Source: Tribonema minus | Lineage: Eukaryota > Sar > Xanthophyceae > Tribonematales > Tribonemataceae | DNA length: 64,000 bases | NCBI GenBank assembly: GCA_017506865.1 | Contig: JAFCMP010000090.1 | Span: 744,001 to 808,000 of the forward strand | Direction: 5' to 3' | Shown: positions 11,080-20,278 of the stretch, in pieces | Numbering within the stretch: the stretch's first letter is position 1 | Layout of the letters: every line of letters begins with the position of its first letter | Made by a program: the position numbers and the translations under genes | The notes under the pieces: generated by a model | Databases searched by the model: none | Seen by the model: only the letters and a program-made list of their open reading frames with translations | What the model was told of the DNA's origin: nothing

Positions 11080-12705
11080 TCACTGGCAAACAATGAGGCA
11101 GCCGCGCATGTTGATTGTACAGCGGGTGCCTGTGATATCGACATGCTGCAGCGCGGGCAGCTGACCTGTGCTGTCAGGCAGCGCGGTGAGGCCCTCACAA
11201 TCCTTGACTTTGAGCTCCCGCAGCGTAGCCAGCTCGCCGATGCTATCCGGCAGTGTCATGAGGCCTCCACACTTCTCAATGAAAAGCTCCTCTAATGATG
11301 CCAGCTTACCTATGCTGTCCGGCAGCGCAATGATCCCCCCGCAACCTTGAATCGAAAGTGTCTCTAAAGCCTCCAGCTGCCCGATGCTGGCTGGCAGTGC
11401 GGTGAGGCCCCCGCATTCCTCGACTTCCAGCTTCTCCAGCGCCCTCAGCTGGCCGATCGCATCCGGCAGTGTGGTGAGCCCCCCACACTTTTCGATGAAG
11501 AGCGCCTCCAACGCCGCCAGGTGGCTGATACTGTCCGGCAGCGCTGTAAGCCCCCCGCATTCGCTGATTTTGAGCACCCATAGCGTCTGCAGCTGGCCTA
11601 GGCTGTCCGGCAGTGTGGCGAGACTCCCACACTGGCCAATCGTCAGAATCTCCAGTAGTCGAAGCTGGCCAATGCTTTGCGGAAGCGCAGTCAGCTCCAC
11701 GCAGTCCTCGACTTCGAGCTTCCGCAGAGCCGCCATCTGGCCGATGCTCTCTGGTAGCGCTGGGAGGGCCCCGCATCCCCTAACTTCGAGCTCCTGTAGC
11801 GCTGAAAGCTGGCCCATGCTATCCGGCAGCAAAGCGAGGGCGTTGCAATCCTTGACTTCGAGATCCTCTAGCGCCGACATCTGACCTATGCTTTGTGGCA
11901 GTGCAGTCAGCCGCTCACAATTTCTGACATAAAATGTCTTCAACGCTGCCAGTTGGCCGATGCTGTCCGGCAGCGTTGAGAGGTTGCATCCACAAATCCA
12001 AAAGATCCTCAAGGCTGCCAGCTGGCCGATGCTGTCCGGCAGCTCATTTAGCGCCTCACAATCTTTGACATGAAGCTTCACCAACGCTGCCAGCTGGCCG
12101 ATGCTGTGGGGCAAGGTGGTGAGAGACCCGCAGTCGCTGATGATCAATACCCGCAGGGCCGCCAGGTTGCCGATGTTCATTGTCAGTGCGGTGAGGGAGC
12201 TGCACCCATGCAGCACTAAACGCTGCAGCACAGCCAGCTCGCAGATGCTTTCTGGGAGAGCGGAGAGGGCTGGGCACGCGGTGATGTGCAGTCTTTGTAG
12301 CGCCTGAGGATATCGCTGCACCTGCCCGCTGAAGTCCATCATCTTCAAGAAGTCTACGCTGTTGAAAATGTTGTCGAACCACATCAAGTCTGGGTCCACT
12401 GTGACTAGACGAGGCTTCACCATGCCGCATATGCCGTAGAGGATGTCACTGTTGAACTGGCCCGACATTACGAGAGTGGTGACCTCTTTTACAGCCACGA
12501 TGCGAGCTGCCACCTCTGGTGGGGGTTCCAAGGGTGTGAGGCACAGTCGTGCCCGGTTCTTAGTCCTCAACGCTGAACACAGCCCCCATGCTGATTTGCA
12601 AAGCATGTGCTGCTGGTCCAGCTTGCACAATGCATCCAGGGCGATGGTGCTGACGCCCCTCTGCCTATAAGCTTTCTTGCCGCTTCTCTCTGATGCTGCT
12701 ATCAT
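11080..12705 (-). CDS. F-box-like / leucine-rich-repeat protein, about 16 LRRs
   Basis: 541 residues from the ATG at 12705. The first ~120 residues are a non-repeat helical segment with Leu/Cys/Trp spacing that may be a divergent F-box. From about residue 135 to the end there are about sixteen 24-residue leucine-rich repeats of the form L-x-x-L-x-x-x-x-C-x-x-L-x-x-L-P-x-S-I-G-Q-L-x-A, the plant/protist LPxSIGxL type. Individual units are more diverged than in the neighbouring ARM array. The role is probably protein recognition, perhaps as a ubiquitin-ligase adaptor like the F-box-like/ARM protein upstream; this is inference. No signal peptide or membrane segment is visible, so a cytosolic or nuclear location is expected. 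Confidence 0.78.
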   Translation of the reverse strand: MIAASERSGKKAYRQRGVSTIALDALCKLDQQHMLCKSAWGLCSALRTKNRARLCLTPLEPPPEVAARIVAVKEVTTLVMSGQFNSDILYGICGMVKPRLVTVDPDLMWFDNIFNSVDFLKMMDFSGQVQRYPQALQRLHITACPALSALPESICELAVLQRLVLHGCSSLTALTMNIGNLAALRVLIISDCGSLTTLPHSIGQLAALVKLHVKDCEALNELPDSIGQLAALRIFWICGCNLSTLPDSIGQLAALKTFYVRNCERLTALPQSIGQMSALEDLEVKDCNALALLPDSMGQLSALQELEVRGCGALPALPESIGQMAALRKLEVEDCVELTALPQSIGQLRLLEILTIGQCGSLATLPDSLGQLQTLWVLKISECGGLTALPDSISHLAALEALFIEKCGGLTTLPDAIGQLRALEKLEVEECGGLTALPASIGQLEALETLSIQGCGGIIALPDSIGKLASLEELFIEKCGGLMTLPDSIGELATLRELKVKDCEGLTALPDSTGQLPALQHVDITGTRCTINMRGCLIVCQ

Positions 12706-13546
12706 CACTTACGGCTGCCTGCTGCTGCTGCTGCCTATTGGCCCTCTACCGTCTTCTGGCTCGTACCTCAAGTGCGTCGCAGTTGAAGTAGCATGCGACA
12801 GATCTGGGTGGTATGAAGGGGGCAGTGTGGTGGCTCACCGCTAAGCACAACATTATCATTCTGCTGTCACCAGTGTTGAATACGTCGAGTAAAGGCTTTG
12901 ATCGCCTGGCGCGGCTGAGCGCGGCTGCTGGAGGGAGGGTTTCACTGCTGCTGCTGATAGGAGCAGCGTGCTTGTGGCGAGTGGTCCAGTCCTGCTTCAC
13001 ACATACCACAGTCTGAAGAGTACCGTGCATGGTCCTGCTCCAAGAAAGCTTTTCTTCAATATGCGTAATGACAATGTATAGCACCCCTGCTGCCGCCGTG
13101 GCATTCGCCTCCTCAAATCGGCCGTTTTGATGCTGGGGCCCCTGGCGCTGTTGGTGGAGCTTTCCTGGATAGTTTGGTTAACAAACTGACATACTGCAAT
13201 GAGCAAGTGCCTGAGGCAGCTAGCGCCGAGTCCTCTGGTGCCGACAACAGTTTGAGTGACATGCGATGCTGCTTTCAATCACCCAGGTGAATCCTCAAGT
13301 TACCAGCAGCCTAAGTTAACGCCATTGTGGCTAATGGGATGAGCTTAGCGATAGTGAGAGTTGATGAAAACCAAGCGCCATAATACTCAAATCAGCCACG
13401 TCAGTAGTAAACATGCGGCCCAAGCACTGGCACGCAAAGATGCTGTAGCTTACGGCAGCAAGCATGACATAAACGATAACAGATAATGAACATGCACACA
13501 AGTGACCTAAATATACTCAGCAAAAGGTACCAGCAGCAGCAGCGGA
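12706..13546. other. Divergent intergenic region of 0.84 kb
   Basis: Lies between the starts of the LRR gene (leftward) and the RING gene (rightward). It has short CTG/CAG runs near 12719-12736 and 13530-13545 but no supported gene. Confidence 0.4.
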
Positions 13547-13861
13547 ATGAAAAAGTCAAAATGCAGCATTTGCTTTGAGTTTGCAACAGCACCAGTCATA
13601 TTACATTGTGGCCACACATATCATGATGCATGCCTTGTTGAGTGGCTCATCGAAAAATGGGGGCAAGGCCAATGCCCAGTTTGTCGCGCACACATATCAT
13701 TCATCGAACCCCATGCAGCAGAAGTATCGGTTCCCCCACCTTTGCAACTGTCTAGCTATGCTTTGCGCAATGCTGACGATGCCGTGCACATTGTGCTTAG
13801 AGGGGCACACCTAGAATACGTGGCTCCAACTCATCAACAATGCGGCGCTTCTTGTTGGTGA
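13547..13861 (+). CDS. Small RING-H2 finger protein
   Basis: 104 residues. The first 46 residues form a complete RING finger with ligands Cys6, Cys9, Cys21, His23, His26, Cys29, Cys43 and Cys46, the C3H2C3 arrangement, including the usual Trp33 after the third ligand pair and a Pro after Cys43. This is the E2-binding fold of E3 ubiquitin ligases. The rest has no recognisable domain. Stand-alone small RING proteins are common in giant viruses and often redirect host ubiquitination; that role is inferred. The 3' end overlaps by 65 bases the 3' end of the convergent nuclease-like gene, so the extreme C-terminus (after about residue 83) may be unimportant. Confidence 0.78.
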   Translation: MKKSKCSICFEFATAPVILHCGHTYHDACLVEWLIEKWGQGQCPVCRAHISFIEPHAAEVSVPPPLQLSSYALRNADDAVHIVLRGAHLEYVAPTHQQCGASCW

Positions 13862-14714
13862 TGTCAGGGCATGCTGTGGAGTCGACAGCCACGTCCTCTA
13901 CCGCTGCAAGAAGCTTTGCCTCCTGCTTCTTGAGCTCTTGCTTCTCCTTGTCTATAGCTCCAAGTCTGGAGCGTACACTTGCGAGCTGTGTTCCCAGGTT
14001 ATCCTTTGCTCTCAGAAGCTTAGCCACATGCGATGCGTTGTCGCTGGCGCGGTTGCGTAGCCCAAATGCCACCATCGAAAGAATGGTAGGCAGCAATTGG
14101 CACAGCTCGTTGATGTCACCCTTGAACCACAAGATGGATCTGGTAGAGGTGACGGACTCAATCTGAGGCTTCATCTGCAGTCTTCGATTGGTGCCTACTC
14201 CATCACGACGGCAGAAGGCAAAAAGCACTTCGCTGCCCTGCCACGCTCGCACATCTTCCTCAAACTTGGTGAAATCCTCAATAGTGAGGACCGCCTTATC
14301 CTTCATTTCGATAACACACCCGTTGTTCTCTCGGTCGCGGACCAGCACATCACCGCCAATTTTGCCTCGCGAGTCCTTCTCTGTGATATGATACACTTCA
14401 CCAAATGCAGAAGAGGAGCGCAGCATGTCCACAAGAGTGGCCTCCATCTGTCGCCCTTTGCTGGACAGCTTAGACTCTATTTTGCTCATGTTCTGTTGCT
14501 GCTGCATAGTTGTAGACATCTGCTGTACTGATGAGGTAACATCACGTAGACTGCTCACCACCTTCTCTTGCATGAGGGACAGCGAGGCGTCTCGCATTGC
14601 CACACGGTGAGCTTCATGGCCAAGCAGCAACTTGCTGATTATAGTCTCGGGTTCAGGTGCATAGCACTCATTCCATATGCCAAGAGCGCTGTCGGTCAGC
14701 TCGATTTGCATCAT
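13797..14714 (-). CDS. Coiled-coil protein with a PD-(D/E)XK nuclease-like core
   Basis: 305 residues from the ATG pair at 14714. Residues 40-85 are helical and Gln/Met-rich (coiled coil), residues 88-180 carry a nuclease-fold signature: KGRQMEATLVDML (Glu92), then KIGGDVLVRD (Asp122) and CVIEMKDK (Glu136-x-Lys138), matching the E...D...E-x-K set of restriction-endonuclease-like enzymes. A second long coiled coil covers about 225-285. Coiled-coil proteins with this core are found in giant viruses and phages, but the target is unknown. All three catalytic positions are present, so activity is plausible. The gene converges with and overlaps the RING gene at their 3' ends. Confidence 0.62.
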   Translation of the reverse strand: MMQIELTDSALGIWNECYAPEPETIISKLLLGHEAHRVAMRDASLSLMQEKVVSSLRDVTSSVQQMSTTMQQQQNMSKIESKLSSKGRQMEATLVDMLRSSSAFGEVYHITEKDSRGKIGGDVLVRDRENNGCVIEMKDKAVLTIEDFTKFEEDVRAWQGSEVLFAFCRRDGVGTNRRLQMKPQIESVTSTRSILWFKGDINELCQLLPTILSMVAFGLRNRASDNASHVAKLLRAKDNLGTQLASVRSRLGAIDKEKQELKKQEAKLLAAVEDVAVDSTACPDITNKKRRIVDELEPRILGVPL

Positions 14715-14827
14715 GTACTGCTGCTGCTGATGTGTATTGTGGTAGTGAAGTGACAAAGAGTCATCTACACAAATCGAATTTAATGCTTGAATCCTGATGT
14801 ATCATACTCCGGATTGACAATAAACAC

Positions 14828-16638
14828 ATGATTCCCGAGCGTACAAGACCAACCGTAAAAAACTGTGTCTTTTGCGGCCACGTGTCCCCACAAAACCCGA
14901 AATTTCTGCAAACCGCAAGCTACTGTGTTTTTTGCGGCTCAAAGCAAGTCTGTGAGTCTGTCATGGCGAAGGCAACTGCAGCACGTTCACCGAGGAAGCG
15001 CAGCAAGACAGCAAAATCCACAAGGTGCCCTACCCACAAGCATAAAGTTGCTGGTGTGCCTGAAGGGGTCGACCTACAGAAGGAGCATCGGCAGCAATGC
15101 CTGCAGTGTCCAAAGTTGGTGAGGTATTGCCAGCGATGCGACGGATGGTCATCGACAAGCCGAGAGAATTGGTACAAGCACCACACCATCGACAGGTGCA
15201 GCAAGGACCGCAAGGCAGATGTGAGCACGAAGAGGAAGAAGGCTGCTGCTGCACAGAACAGGGACCTGAGGAAAACCGGCAAGTTTGCAGTGAACGCTCC
15301 TGGAGTCCTGCTGCCTGGTGCACGGCGTCAAATGAGGGTGCCACCAAGAGGTGAGTTGCCTGCTTTATCGTCAAAACACGTCACTTGCTCAATTTGCCAG
15401 CTTAAGCGCACCAATTTTGCTGCTGTAGAGTGCGCTGCTGATCACTAATGCCATTTCTGAAAAGACCTTGACACTGCTTCACTTTTCTGTCTATGGTCTG
15501 CAGTTCAGCAGTTCTTAAAAACTTGCAGCAGCAAGGGTGTCCTGGAGGTGGCCAACCTGGGTGCAGTACCACAAGACAGCGACGCCCTGCAAGAGTTCAA
15601 CAAGGACATTACCAAACGGCTGGAGCGTGGTACCCCTGTGAGCTTCAGGGTGGAGGCGCTCAGTGAAGCCGGCAGGGACCTGCTGCACATGAAGACATTT
15701 CTGACCTCAAATGCTGTGCACAGCATACAGCACCTGCGGGTGATGGACAACAAGGAGCAAGGGTGTGAGCATCCCGAGGATCAGAGCGTGCCAGCTGGCG
15801 ACGAGCAGGAGCGTGCTCAATGCCGCATTCTACACAAGTGAGTTCCAAACATTTGCATTGTTTCGACGGCTGGCGTATGTATCAGTCTTCCGGTCTAAGA
15901 CATTCTCATTTGACTTCAAGCTGTGCCTCAAGCCACATTCTACACTAGTGAGCAAACACCAGCATTGTGTAATCAATGTTGTGTGTGTCATTCCTCCTGT
16001 CTGCTTATTTGAGACCTGACTTCACAATGTGTCTTGCATTACACAGGAGAGCTGTCGCAGCTATGGAGGAGTGTGGAGTAAACTGGATTGCGGGGGAGCG
16101 GGAGCGGCTGCCAAATGAGCTGACTGGTCACGCTCTCAACATTACTGGGCCTGCTGGCGGCTACACGACCATCCACCGACATGGATTTGCTGTAGCCAAC
16201 GTTTGCTGCCTAGGGACTAAGGAGTACCTCTTTTCCCCATCAAAGCCAATGCATGCTGTCCAGGGCAGCGCAGGTGAGCAGCTTGCGCGTGATACCAGTC
16301 TCAAACACGCCGGCGCAGCGCACCTTGCGAGTTTGGCAAAGACACCAAGGGGTCGTGTGTACAAGGCGGTGCTGCAGGGTGATAACGTTGATGCTCCAAA
16401 CGTCATCGTTTGGCCCCCTGGCTGCTATCATGAGATATACACACCTGGGCCGTACGCTGGTCTGCACTTTTACACAGTTCCGCCCTCCACCAAGCTTCTC
16501 CAGGATTCACACACATGGAATTTCAGCGATGTCTGCCAGGTGTGGGCAAATGAGCTCAAGAGTGTGGGGGTGGCAGGTGACACTTTGCTCGCGTGGTACA
16601 AGCGCGCCTGCGACTCAGTGCAGGCAGCAGTAGTGTAA
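14828..16638 (+). CDS. Spliced zinc-finger + JmjC/cupin-like protein (3 exons)
   Basis: Exons 14828-15350, 15504-15837 and 16047-16638 join to a 482-residue protein. Donors are GTGAGT in both introns; acceptors are TCTGCAG and TTACACAG; phases 1 and 2 match exactly. Exon 1 has paired CVFCG knuckles (residues about 13-38), then CPTHKHK and CLQC...CQRC clusters and a Lys-rich stretch. Exon 2 is a helical segment shared with the paralog at 17025-18247. Exon 3 is a JmjC/cupin-like barrel: TIHRHGF...LGTKEYLF and later VIVWPPGCYHEIYTPG. Classical JmjC demethylases use H-x-D/E...H for iron; here the first motif is H-R-H, so iron chemistry is uncertain. A chromatin or protein hydroxylase role is inferred only. 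Confidence 0.66.
15838..16046 (+). other. Second intron of the JmjC-like gene, internally duplicated
   Basis: The exon 2 end plus donor (CATTCTACACAAGTGAG at 15826-15842) is repeated with one mismatch as CATTCTACACTAGTGAG near 15936-15952, inside the intron. The following sequences of both copies also share pieces (CATTG, TCTT/TCCT-rich block, TTTGA, GACTTCA, TGTG). The intron is therefore two degenerate copies of one exon-end/intron unit. Confidence 0.55.
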
Positions 16639-17024
16639 CGATTGTGTCGGGCTGCAGATCGCGCGTACATACACAATGAGAGCGTTTTCAATTCAGGGCA
16701 ACCAAGTCTCATGATTGCTCTGTGCTTTGCATGCAATGTGTGCTCAGGAAAAAGTCATGCGTACATATTGTACTAGCCATGATTGTGCAGCATGCACTCA
16801 ACCACTTGCCTTGTTGAAGATGTCATTGACCACACCATCGCCATGTGCAATATGCAATGCCATCTGCAATGTCGTGCAGTGCCATGTGCAAAGCCATTTG
16901 AAATGTCATGTGCAAAGCCATGTGTTATGTCATGTGCAACAAACACGAGAGCATGAGATTACCTCAGAAACTGTTGATCTTGCAACAGGTGTAAATGCAC
17001 AACCATTGACCAGCCCCTGGAGCA
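16639..17024. other. Convergent intergenic region with degenerate short repeats
   Basis: Space between two JmjC-like paralogs pointing at each other. Apart from the short repeats at 16841-16940 no gene or RNA is recognised. Confidence 0.4.
16841..16940 (+). repeat. Degenerate ~20-24-bp tandem repeats
   Basis: Five imperfect units built around CATGTGCAA and GCCATNTGNAATGT follow one another. The best-kept pair is CATGTGCAAAGCCAT repeated after 24 bases. No reading frame explains them. Confidence 0.6.
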
Positions 17025-18247
17025 TTACTTTAGTGACCGCACCCAGGCATCGACACTGCTGTGGTAATCAATTTTGCGGCGCTTGCAGGTCTCCATGAGC
17101 TCTCTTGAGCAGCTGCCTAAGTCTACAGACTCAGCAGCGCGCAGCCATCGGATCGATGATGCCACTGCTGATGATATGCTGCGCGGCATGACCTGAAATG
17201 CTGCACCGATGAACTTGCCGGGTGTGTGCACCTCGTGGTGCCAGCCAGGCGGCCACAGCACCAAGTTGGGCAGATTGGGATTCTCAGAGCTGAGAGCAAC
17301 CTTAAACTTTGGTCCTGAGTACGCTGCCCACTGTTTTGCACCATGAGACTTGCTGCGCTCAGCCTGTGCGAGCACGTCATCGTCATTGCAAGCAGACCTG
17401 GGGTCAGACTTGGCAAACAGAAACTGTTTTGGGCCCAGTACTGACAACGCGGCGGTCGGCGTTGCGTGCCGATGCACTGCGGTGAGACCCGCCCACATTG
17501 CGTGACCGCCTGTGAAATAAATCTCAACGTCCTGCAGCCAATATGGTACACTTGACCTGTCCCGCAGCCATGTTGGTACGCTTTCTGACCTCATGAAGTT
17601 TTCGAGGGCGGCCTGGAACTTCACAACATCTTCCCGCACCTGCAACAAGAACACCACAATGGCATTTGGTGAGCACAATTACAGCTTGACTGTCACAGCC
17701 AGGTATTGTTCACGAGCAAGCAGCAGCGTACCTTTCTGCTGCCTTTGTTGTGCGTCACAAAGCGGGATATAGCCTCCTGCATGTGCTCAGTGCTGCGTTC
17801 CACGTACCGCACAAACGCAGGTGCATCATCAATCAGGTGTGCTGGGATGTCAATGCGAAGTGCCACCGGGCGCCCGGCCTTGAGCTCTGCAACAGCTGCC
17901 GCAGAGTCCCTCACTATCTGAGAGACACAACGGATCGCACGACACGTGCAGTGAGTGTTTCATATATATAGTAAAGAAGCAAGCGAACGCATTTACGCCA
18001 CGACAACGCGGTCATGCAAGGCAGACAATGGTTATTGTGAGTTGCGCGCCATGTCCTACGTTTTGCTCACCGGAAGTGTAGGGATGGTGCTGTCCTGAAA
18101 TGCAGCGGCAAATGCGCGGTCGTGCAGGTGTGTCTCACCGACCTTTGTACGCTGGCGGCGAGGGTGGGGGCAGGCAGCGGAATTGCGCATGCCTCCAGCT
18201 GTGATGACAATGGGCAGGAAGTGACCTTTATCTGTCATGGATGTCAT
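17025..18247 (-). CDS. Spliced JmjC/cupin-like paralog (3 exons)
   Basis: Exons on the reverse strand are 18247-18071, 17917-17732 and 17639-17025, giving 325 residues. Introns are 153 and 92 bases, with donors GTGAGC and GTACGC and acceptors TCTCTCAG and TTGTTGCAG; both are phase 0. Exon 2 (VAELKAGRPVALRIDIP...) aligns with exon 2 of the gene at 14828 (DITKRLERGTPVSFRVEAL...). Exon 3 repeats the barrel motifs: TAVHRHATP...LGPKQFLFAK and LVLWPPGWHHEVHTPG. The same H-R-H appears in place of H-x-D/E. The N-terminal Cys-rich region of the other paralog is missing, and upstream exons beyond 18247 cannot be excluded. Head-to-head arrangement of paralogous 3' ends suggests an inverted duplication. 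Function is unknown beyond the fold. Confidence 0.62.
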
Positions 18248-18259
18248 CACCCGTTCCAC

Positions 18260-19232
18260 AAAACAGCAGCTTCATATGAGCAACATCACAGCTCTTGCTG
18301 CTTGGTGGCTTGCTTAACCACGCTGCTGCTGCTGCTGCTGCTCCTGCACTGTATATACTCTGTGATGGTACACTACTGCAGCGCATTAGTACTGCCTTCA
18401 CCTCTGATGCCCCCCCTCTGCCACTCTGCTGTTGCTGTTGCTGCTGGGCTGTCACCTCGGCTTCATGGTGGAGTGGCACTACGCTGCTCCTGACAGCTGT
18501 GACTTCAGAATTGGTCTCTCCTGACAGTACAAAGCTTACATAAGGACTGCCGCAGTGTCTAAATGGTCGTGTGTACAGCTGCTGTTGCTCCTACTGCTGA
18601 CTTGCTGTTTAAAACCCAAATGCACTGGCACTGCTCACCTCTGCTGCTTTCCTGCGCTGCTGCAACGTCTTTGCTCCTGCTTGCTCTCTGCATTCTCACT
18701 GTTCCAATTGTGTTCCTGCTCCATCTCTACCTTCTCCTTGCTCTGTGGACTGTGGTGGTGCCACGCGCTGCTGCTGCTGAGCAGGGACGACTTTCCCGGA
18801 GCAGCCCGGAGGTACTCCCGTAACCGTCAAGCATAATGGGCAGGAGCGCCAGAACTGAGAGGTGGACAGGAAGCCACGGCTAATAGGTGGCGCCAGCAGC
18901 AGCAGGTGCGGTCATCTTGAGATGTACGCAGCAGTGCGGCTGCGCAAGTAGGACTTACACCGGGACACGTGTGCAGCAGCTGAGTGTTCGTGAACGCAGC
19001 AGCAAACTGGCGTTGAGGAGGCAGTCCGCGTGCTGCTCCTGCTGCACTACTGGAAGAATGTTGTTGGGAAAAAGTACGATATTGATCACTACACCATGCA
19101 CACTGCACGTGCAGATGATTCTGAGAGGAAACACTGTGAACAATGACGAGGACAAGAATGTGCAGGTGGCAACGAGCTCCAATACCTGAACTGTTGAGAG
19201 GCTGTCCTTGCACAGCGTATGATCATGTATGC
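18260..19232. other. Gene-poor stretch with CTG microsatellites
   Basis: Contains seven CTG triplets at about 18322-18342, interrupted CTG/TTG triplets at 18423-18447 and other CTG-rich patches. The only gene-like piece is the exon relic at 18956-19020. No complete gene is supported. Confidence 0.45.
18956..19020 (-). pseudogene. Relic or alternative copy of the JmjC-like first exon end
   Basis: On the reverse strand this segment encodes RQFAAAFTNTQLLHTCPG followed by a donor-like GTGTAAGT, resembling the end of exon 1 of the paralog at 17025-18247 (RAFAAAFQDSTIPTLP followed by GTGAGC). I see no matching exons 2 and 3 next to it. It is either a decayed third copy or an alternative first exon. 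Confidence 0.4.
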
Positions 19233-19643
19233 CTACATTAGAGCAGCAGAGGTGGCCGCAACTTGCCGCCCCACTTCATCGACGAGCGCACATGTGGCGC
19301 GCGATTCCAAGATGTATTCATGAAGCTGCTCAGCTGTGTCCAGGGTGTAAATCAGCCAGCGCCAACCAGCGCCCTCGCTACTGCGCACTTCTGGCTTAGA
19401 CATACAGTTGTGGCGCACGTCGACATACGCATTTGGGAAGATATCGTGCAACAGTCGCAGTGTAGCCAGGGACTTGAGGGACAACCTGTTGCAGGTCAGG
19501 TTAATTGAGGTCACACCTTCAAATGTGCTGTCTCCAATAGCATCGACTAGCTCTGCCAGCTGTGAATCTATCAGACCGCAGTTTGATAGCTGCCATGTGC
19601 GCGATGTCGCCAGGTCCACAACCTCGTCGTTAGGTGTGCTCAT
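19233..19643 (-). CDS. Small LRR-like protein
   Basis: 136 residues. Residues about 16-75 show two to three leucine-rich-repeat-like segments (WQLSNCGLIDSQLAELVDAI, GVTSINLTCNRLSLKSLATL, and DVRHNCMS) similar to the LRR-ribonuclease-inhibitor pattern of 'N..L...G...L...L'. The C-terminus is helical (DTAEQLHEYILES). No signal peptide is visible. The function is unknown; a protein-binding role is inferred. A TATATATATA run lies 17-28 bases upstream of the ATG, which supports this start. Confidence 0.5.
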   Translation of the reverse strand: MSTPNDEVVDLATSRTWQLSNCGLIDSQLAELVDAIGDSTFEGVTSINLTCNRLSLKSLATLRLLHDIFPNAYVDVRHNCMSKPEVRSSEGAGWRWLIYTLDTAEQLHEYILESRATCALVDEVGRQVAATSAALM

Positions 19644-19659
19644 GGTGTGTATACGATTG

Positions 19660-19671
19660 ATATATATATAT
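19660..19671 (-). promoter_or_regulatory. TATA run upstream of the small LRR-like gene
   Basis: An alternating TA tract of 12 bases sits just upstream of the ATG at 19643. It is close to the start codon, as in many giant-virus promoters, but function is inferred. Confidence 0.35.
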
Positions 19672-19906
19672 GTGCCTTGCGGCTTGACGCGGCGGCATTG
19701 ATAATGTGTACAGGCATGAACAGCACATGTTCAGACATGACAATGCAAACTCCAATAACCTCACTCACCCTGGTTGGATACAAACAATTCGATGTTTGCA
19801 TGACAGATGCACTTGTGTGACGGATTTGTCGCCAGCGCGACGGATGTGTCGCCACTCGTGTTCAAGCTCTCAGGTTTATTATGTAGCACCTTGGTATACA
19901 GTGGTC

Positions 19907-20128
19907 ATGTTCAAGTGCTTAGTGCACACTATCGCGATCATGGCCATGGTGTATGCAGATTGCAATACTGAGCCACCGACACCAGCCCCGACAGCCGCAC
20001 CATATGTTGTGATGCCTACATGTGCCCCCTCAGCACTGGGATCGGACCGCACTCATGCACCAACCTCTGCCCCAACACATGCACCAACAAAGCGGGTCGC
20101 ATCCCTCAAGGCTTACTTTCAGTCTTAG
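19907..20128 (+). CDS. Small secreted Pro/Thr-rich protein
   Basis: 73 residues from the ATG at 19907. Residues 1-19 form a signal peptide or membrane anchor (MFKCLVHTIAIMAMVYADC). After that come repeats of the PTPAPT / HAPTSAPTHAPT kind with several Cys, typical of O-glycosylated stalk or wall proteins in algae. The in-frame sequence upstream of 19907 is not convincing as protein. Only composition and signal peptide support the call, so the gene could be spurious. Confidence 0.4.
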   Translation: MFKCLVHTIAIMAMVYADCNTEPPTPAPTAAPYVVMPTCAPSALGSDRTHAPTSAPTHAPTKRVASLKAYFQS

Positions 20129-20278
20129 TGAGAGCTCGTGCAGTGTTTTCGGAACACACAAGTCAATGAAATGTTCAAATTCCATTTTGAGTGTTCTGTA
20201 CATTGTGTGTGCGCAGATTGGAGACAAAAAAGTGTTGCATGCTACCAACTGTGCAGCTATATTGCACACTGCATATGC

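Noticed and set aside
18265-18830. Gln- or Leu-rich reading frames in the CTG-repeat area
   Set aside because: They are produced by the CTG/CAG triplet runs and have no conserved sequence outside them.
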